This document shows positions 59,557 to 61,669 of a stretch of DNA of 61,669 bases, in pieces. The stretch spans positions 1 to 61,669 of the forward strand of contig JAJFUB010000027.1 in NCBI GenBank assembly GCA_021372615.1, written 5' to 3'. The stretch comes from a bacterium. GTDB taxonomy: Bacteria; Armatimonadota; Zipacnadia; Zipacnadales; UBA11051. Below the pieces are notes generated by a model that ran no database searches, had not been told where the DNA came from, and saw only the letters and a list, made by a program, of their open reading frames with translations. Position 1 is the stretch's first letter. Each line of letters starts with the position of its first letter. Position numbers and translations under genes: made by a program.

Positions 59557-61669
59557 CTACAGCGCCTTCTCCGGCAGCTTCTCCGCCTGCACCGCCGCCT
59601 CCAGCGCCGCCATCGTCTTCTGCATCTCCTCCCGCCCCTTCTGCGCCCGGAAGACGATCCCACCGTCGGCCGGCCAGCCGCCCGGCACGCACCGTCCGCC
59701 CCCGGCCTCCAGGATCGAGCGGTCGAACATCTTCTCGATCTGCGTGTAGTCCCCGGCCAAGCGCCTCAGCCCGTCCAGCACCGGCTGCAGCTTCGCCGGC
59801 CGCTCCGCCGGCGGCAATGCCCCAAGCTGCGGCCACAGTTCCACAAGCTGCTTCGTGAGCAGGACCCGCCGCGCCAGCGTGTCGTGGATGTGCACATCAT
59901 GGGCCATGAAGTCCAGCGTCACCGTGTTGCGCGTGGCGAGCTTCCGCAACTCCGCGATGGCCGCATCGGCCCGTGCGCAGAACCCCTGCAGCCGCTGCGC
60001 CTCCGCCGCCAGGTCCGGCTTCGCGGCCAGCGCCTCCGCCGTCTTGGCCAGCGGCACGGCCAGCATCTCCTCGAGCACGCGGTTGTTGCTCCAGAAGCCC
60101 TGCTCCTTGCGCTGGCCATACGGCTCGTGCATGGCCTGCAGCACGGCTGCGTCCAGGCCATCCGGAGCGGCTGCGGGTGGCACCCCGAACCACTGCCGCG
60201 CAAACCGCCAGCGGAAGTCGCCGGCGTCCGACGCCGCCGAGTTCCACCCGCACTGCCCGCTGAACACCACGCCATACAGGTTCAACTCGAAGATGTTCCG
60301 CCCGCCCCAGATGCCGTGCACCCACGTGCAGGTGCACTCGCCCGGCACCTGCCGTGCGACACCGGCCGCGAGGAACCCGCTGATGTTGCCGAAGGTGTTG
60401 TTCCAATCATCGCCACCGTTGTAGTACCGCGTCACAGCCGGCGTGGCCCATGTGTTGGCAAACCCCTCCTCCTGCAGCCGTCGCAGCGTGGGGTAGCTCG
60501 ATTGGTTCCCGTAGTGCCAGTCGAACACGACGATGTCCTTGGCCAGCTTGTCTTTCGCCTCGTCGGTGTAGCCCTGCTCGTGCCACCAGATCATCATCCC
60601 GCGCTTGCGGTCGGCGAGCATCTGGTGGATCTTCATCATGTGCTCGGCGTACAGCCCCGGCTTGCCAACCGCCTCGGCGCGCGCCTTGCACTGGTCGCAC
60701 TTGGCGAAGCCATGCCCGAATTCATCGCCCCCGACATGGATCGCGTCGGCGCACGGGAACGCCTGCAGCAGTTCATCGAACAGGTCGCCGAGGAACGTGA
60801 AGGTCTCGGGGTTGCTGGAGCAGTAGACGTCCCCGCTCTCCTGCAGATGCTTCAACTCCGGATGGGACAGTACGCTCCCCGAGTGCCCGAGCGTCTGCTG
60901 CTGGGGCACCAGGCGCATGCCATGCTGCATGGCGTACTCACTCAGCAGCTTGCCCTTCTCGATGGTGAAGCCATTGCGCCCCTTGAGGGCCAGGAAGGGG
61001 TACTTCTCATAGAAGAACCCCGCCCCCTCGAAGTAAGGCATGATGTAGTTGATCTTCACGGCGGCCAACTCACGAATGACGCGCTTCCAGTACTCCACAT
61101 CCACGACCTGGAACGCCCCCTGGTCAATGGCGACCATCACCAGCCGCCTGGGGATATCGGGCCAATCCACCACCTCACAAGCCGGAGCCGTGGCCGTAGC
61201 CGTTCCCCCTCCCTTCAGGGAGGGGGCAGGGGGTAGGACGCCGTTGCCGTTCCCCTCTCCGGAGCGCAGCGCAGCGGAGCGAGGGAGAGGGGTAGGGGTG
61301 AGGACGCCGTTCGCCCGCCGCCCCACAATCCGCTCCACGCACAGCAGCATCAGCGGCAGCCACATCGGCACTGCCCGCACCGTCGGCAGCAGCATCCAGC
61401 CCACCATGAACCCACACAGCAGGAAGGGCATCACGCCGACCAGCGCCGCCGTGCGCCGCAGGTGCAGCGCCCGGAGGAACAGGAACATGAACCAGCCGCC
61501 CATCTGCAGCGACAGCAGCGCCGCCCAGCCGAAGGCGTGCTCCGGGGGCATCAGCATGAAGAGCCAGGTCTCGGGGTAGAAGCAGGCCGATTGGTTGTTG
61601 GCCACAAACGGCATGCCGCAGTTGGTGTACGGGTTCCACAGGGGGATGGTGTTCTGACGCAGTTGCTCA
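59557..61669 (-). CDS. YfhO-like fragment fused in frame to a GH20-like domain (5' end outside)
   Basis: The frame stays open to the window edge, so the N terminus is missing. The first residues, NTIPLWNPYTNCGMPFVANNQSACFYPE plus two or three membrane helices, match the N-terminal loop and helices of YfhO-type membrane proteins, normally 800 or more residues with a dozen helices. At 61205-61311 the frame crosses two repeat hairpins (residues like TPTPLP and GNGNG), then enters a GH20-like barrel: VEYWKRVIRELAAVKINYI, LVPQQQTLGHSG, the catalytic AIHVGGDEFGHG pair and WWHEQGY. It is read as a beta-hexosaminidase-type domain. It may be a real rearrangement or an assembly joint. Confidence 0.75.
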   Translation of the reverse strand, partial: EQLRQNTIPLWNPYTNCGMPFVANNQSACFYPETWLFMLMPPEHAFGWAALLSLQMGGWFMFLFLRALHLRRTAALVGVMPFLLCGFMVGWMLLPTVRAVPMWLPLMLLCVERIVGRRANGVLTPTPLPRSAALRSGEGNGNGVLPPAPSLKGGGTATATAPACEVVDWPDIPRRLVMVAIDQGAFQVVDVEYWKRVIRELAAVKINYIMPYFEGAGFFYEKYPFLALKGRNGFTIEKGKLLSEYAMQHGMRLVPQQQTLGHSGSVLSHPELKHLQESGDVYCSSNPETFTFLGDLFDELLQAFPCADAIHVGGDEFGHGFAKCDQCKARAEAVGKPGLYAEHMMKIHQMLADRKRGMMIWWHEQGYTDEAKDKLAKDIVVFDWHYGNQSSYPTLRRLQEEGFANTWATPAVTRYYNGGDDWNNTFGNISGFLAAGVARQVPGECTCTWVHGIWGGRNIFELNLYGVVFSGQCGWNSAASDAGDFRWRFARQWFGVPPAAAPDGLDAAVLQAMHEPYGQRKEQGFWSNNRVLEEMLAVPLAKTAEALAAKPDLAAEAQRLQGFCARADAAIAELRKLATRNTVTLDFMAHDVHIHDTLARRVLLTKQLVELWPQLGALPPAERPAKLQPVLDGLRRLAGDYTQIEKMFDRSILEAGGGRCVPGGWPADGGIVFRAQKGREEMQKTMAALEAAVQAEKLPEKAL
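61205..61311. repeat. two hairpin-plus-GGACGCCGTT repeats at the fusion joint
   Basis: The first unit is CCCCCTCCCT/AGGGAGGGGG (61205-61226) ending GGACGCCGTT at 61245; the second is CCCCTCTCC/GGAGAGGGG (61252-61292) ending GGACGCCGTT at 61311. They separate the YfhO and GH20-like parts of the frame. The second unit resembles 2205-2229. Confidence 0.88.

Overview
The window (61,669 bp, roughly two-thirds G+C) looks like chromosomal DNA from an uncultured free-living bacterium. The repertoire includes many secreted carbohydrate-active proteins, several MtaA/CmuA-like uroporphyrinogen-decarboxylase (URO-D) paralogues, two neutral-ceramidase-like proteins, ThuA, creatininase and sugar-isomerase families, and a UPF0182 membrane protein. 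This resembles Armatimonadota or a neighbouring lineage. UPF0182 argues mildly against Planctomycetota. The phylum call is inference; there is no rRNA or ribosomal protein marker here.

Layout. 1-4474: CPBP protease, secreted TIM-barrel protein, AMMECR1 protein, orphan DNA methyltransferase, anchored NTF2-like protein. 4475-6342: argG with a recognisable promoter and leader hairpin, then a small secreted Met/Gly-rich protein and a terminator. 6392-17769 (minus): ThuA, mnmA, metallophosphoesterase, HypE-like AIR-synthase protein, beta-helix glycosidase, HAD phosphatase, UPF0182, bifunctional nuclease, and a four-repeat HNH_repeat protein with its own consensus promoter. 18173-29105 (minus): URO-D/MtaA protein, a 1781-residue secreted protein of 15 FN3 repeats on a 321-bp DNA period, a secreted glycosidase, a chagasin-type lipoprotein, a GHMP kinase. 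29255-46262 (plus): M14 peptidase, sugar isomerase, glycosyltransferase, a truncated URO-D copy beside an apparently foreign methyltransferase, URO-D, glycosidase, two ceramidase-like proteins, acyl-CoA ligase, nitrilase, GH5, creatininase, URO-D, beta-helix protein, an unknown protein, an RHH regulator. 46267-56693 (minus): heparinase/beta-propeller fusion, PHP hydrolase, FAD oxidase coupled to an M48 peptidase, GH99-like protein. 56994-59415 (plus): cysteine desulfurase, BP74-like lipoprotein, AAC(3)-like acetyltransferase. 59557 to the end (minus): a YfhO fragment fused in frame to a GH20-like domain.

Together the genes suggest a saprophyte that handles complex polysaccharides and one-carbon or methyl compounds, with a few housekeeping genes between (argG, mnmA and a possible sulfur donor nifS). 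There is no SusCD/TonB system, no polysaccharide transporter, no CRISPR array, no complete insertion sequence and no RNA gene that I could recognise.

The most unusual signal is a set of short hairpin-forming repeats of several families. They lie between genes and also inside reading frames without breaking them: the DNA methyltransferase, mnmA, the FAD oxidase, the GH99-like gene (twice) and the YfhO/GH20 junction. In the methyltransferase, two inverted copies differ by one compensatory base pair, which suggests the hairpin itself is or was selected.
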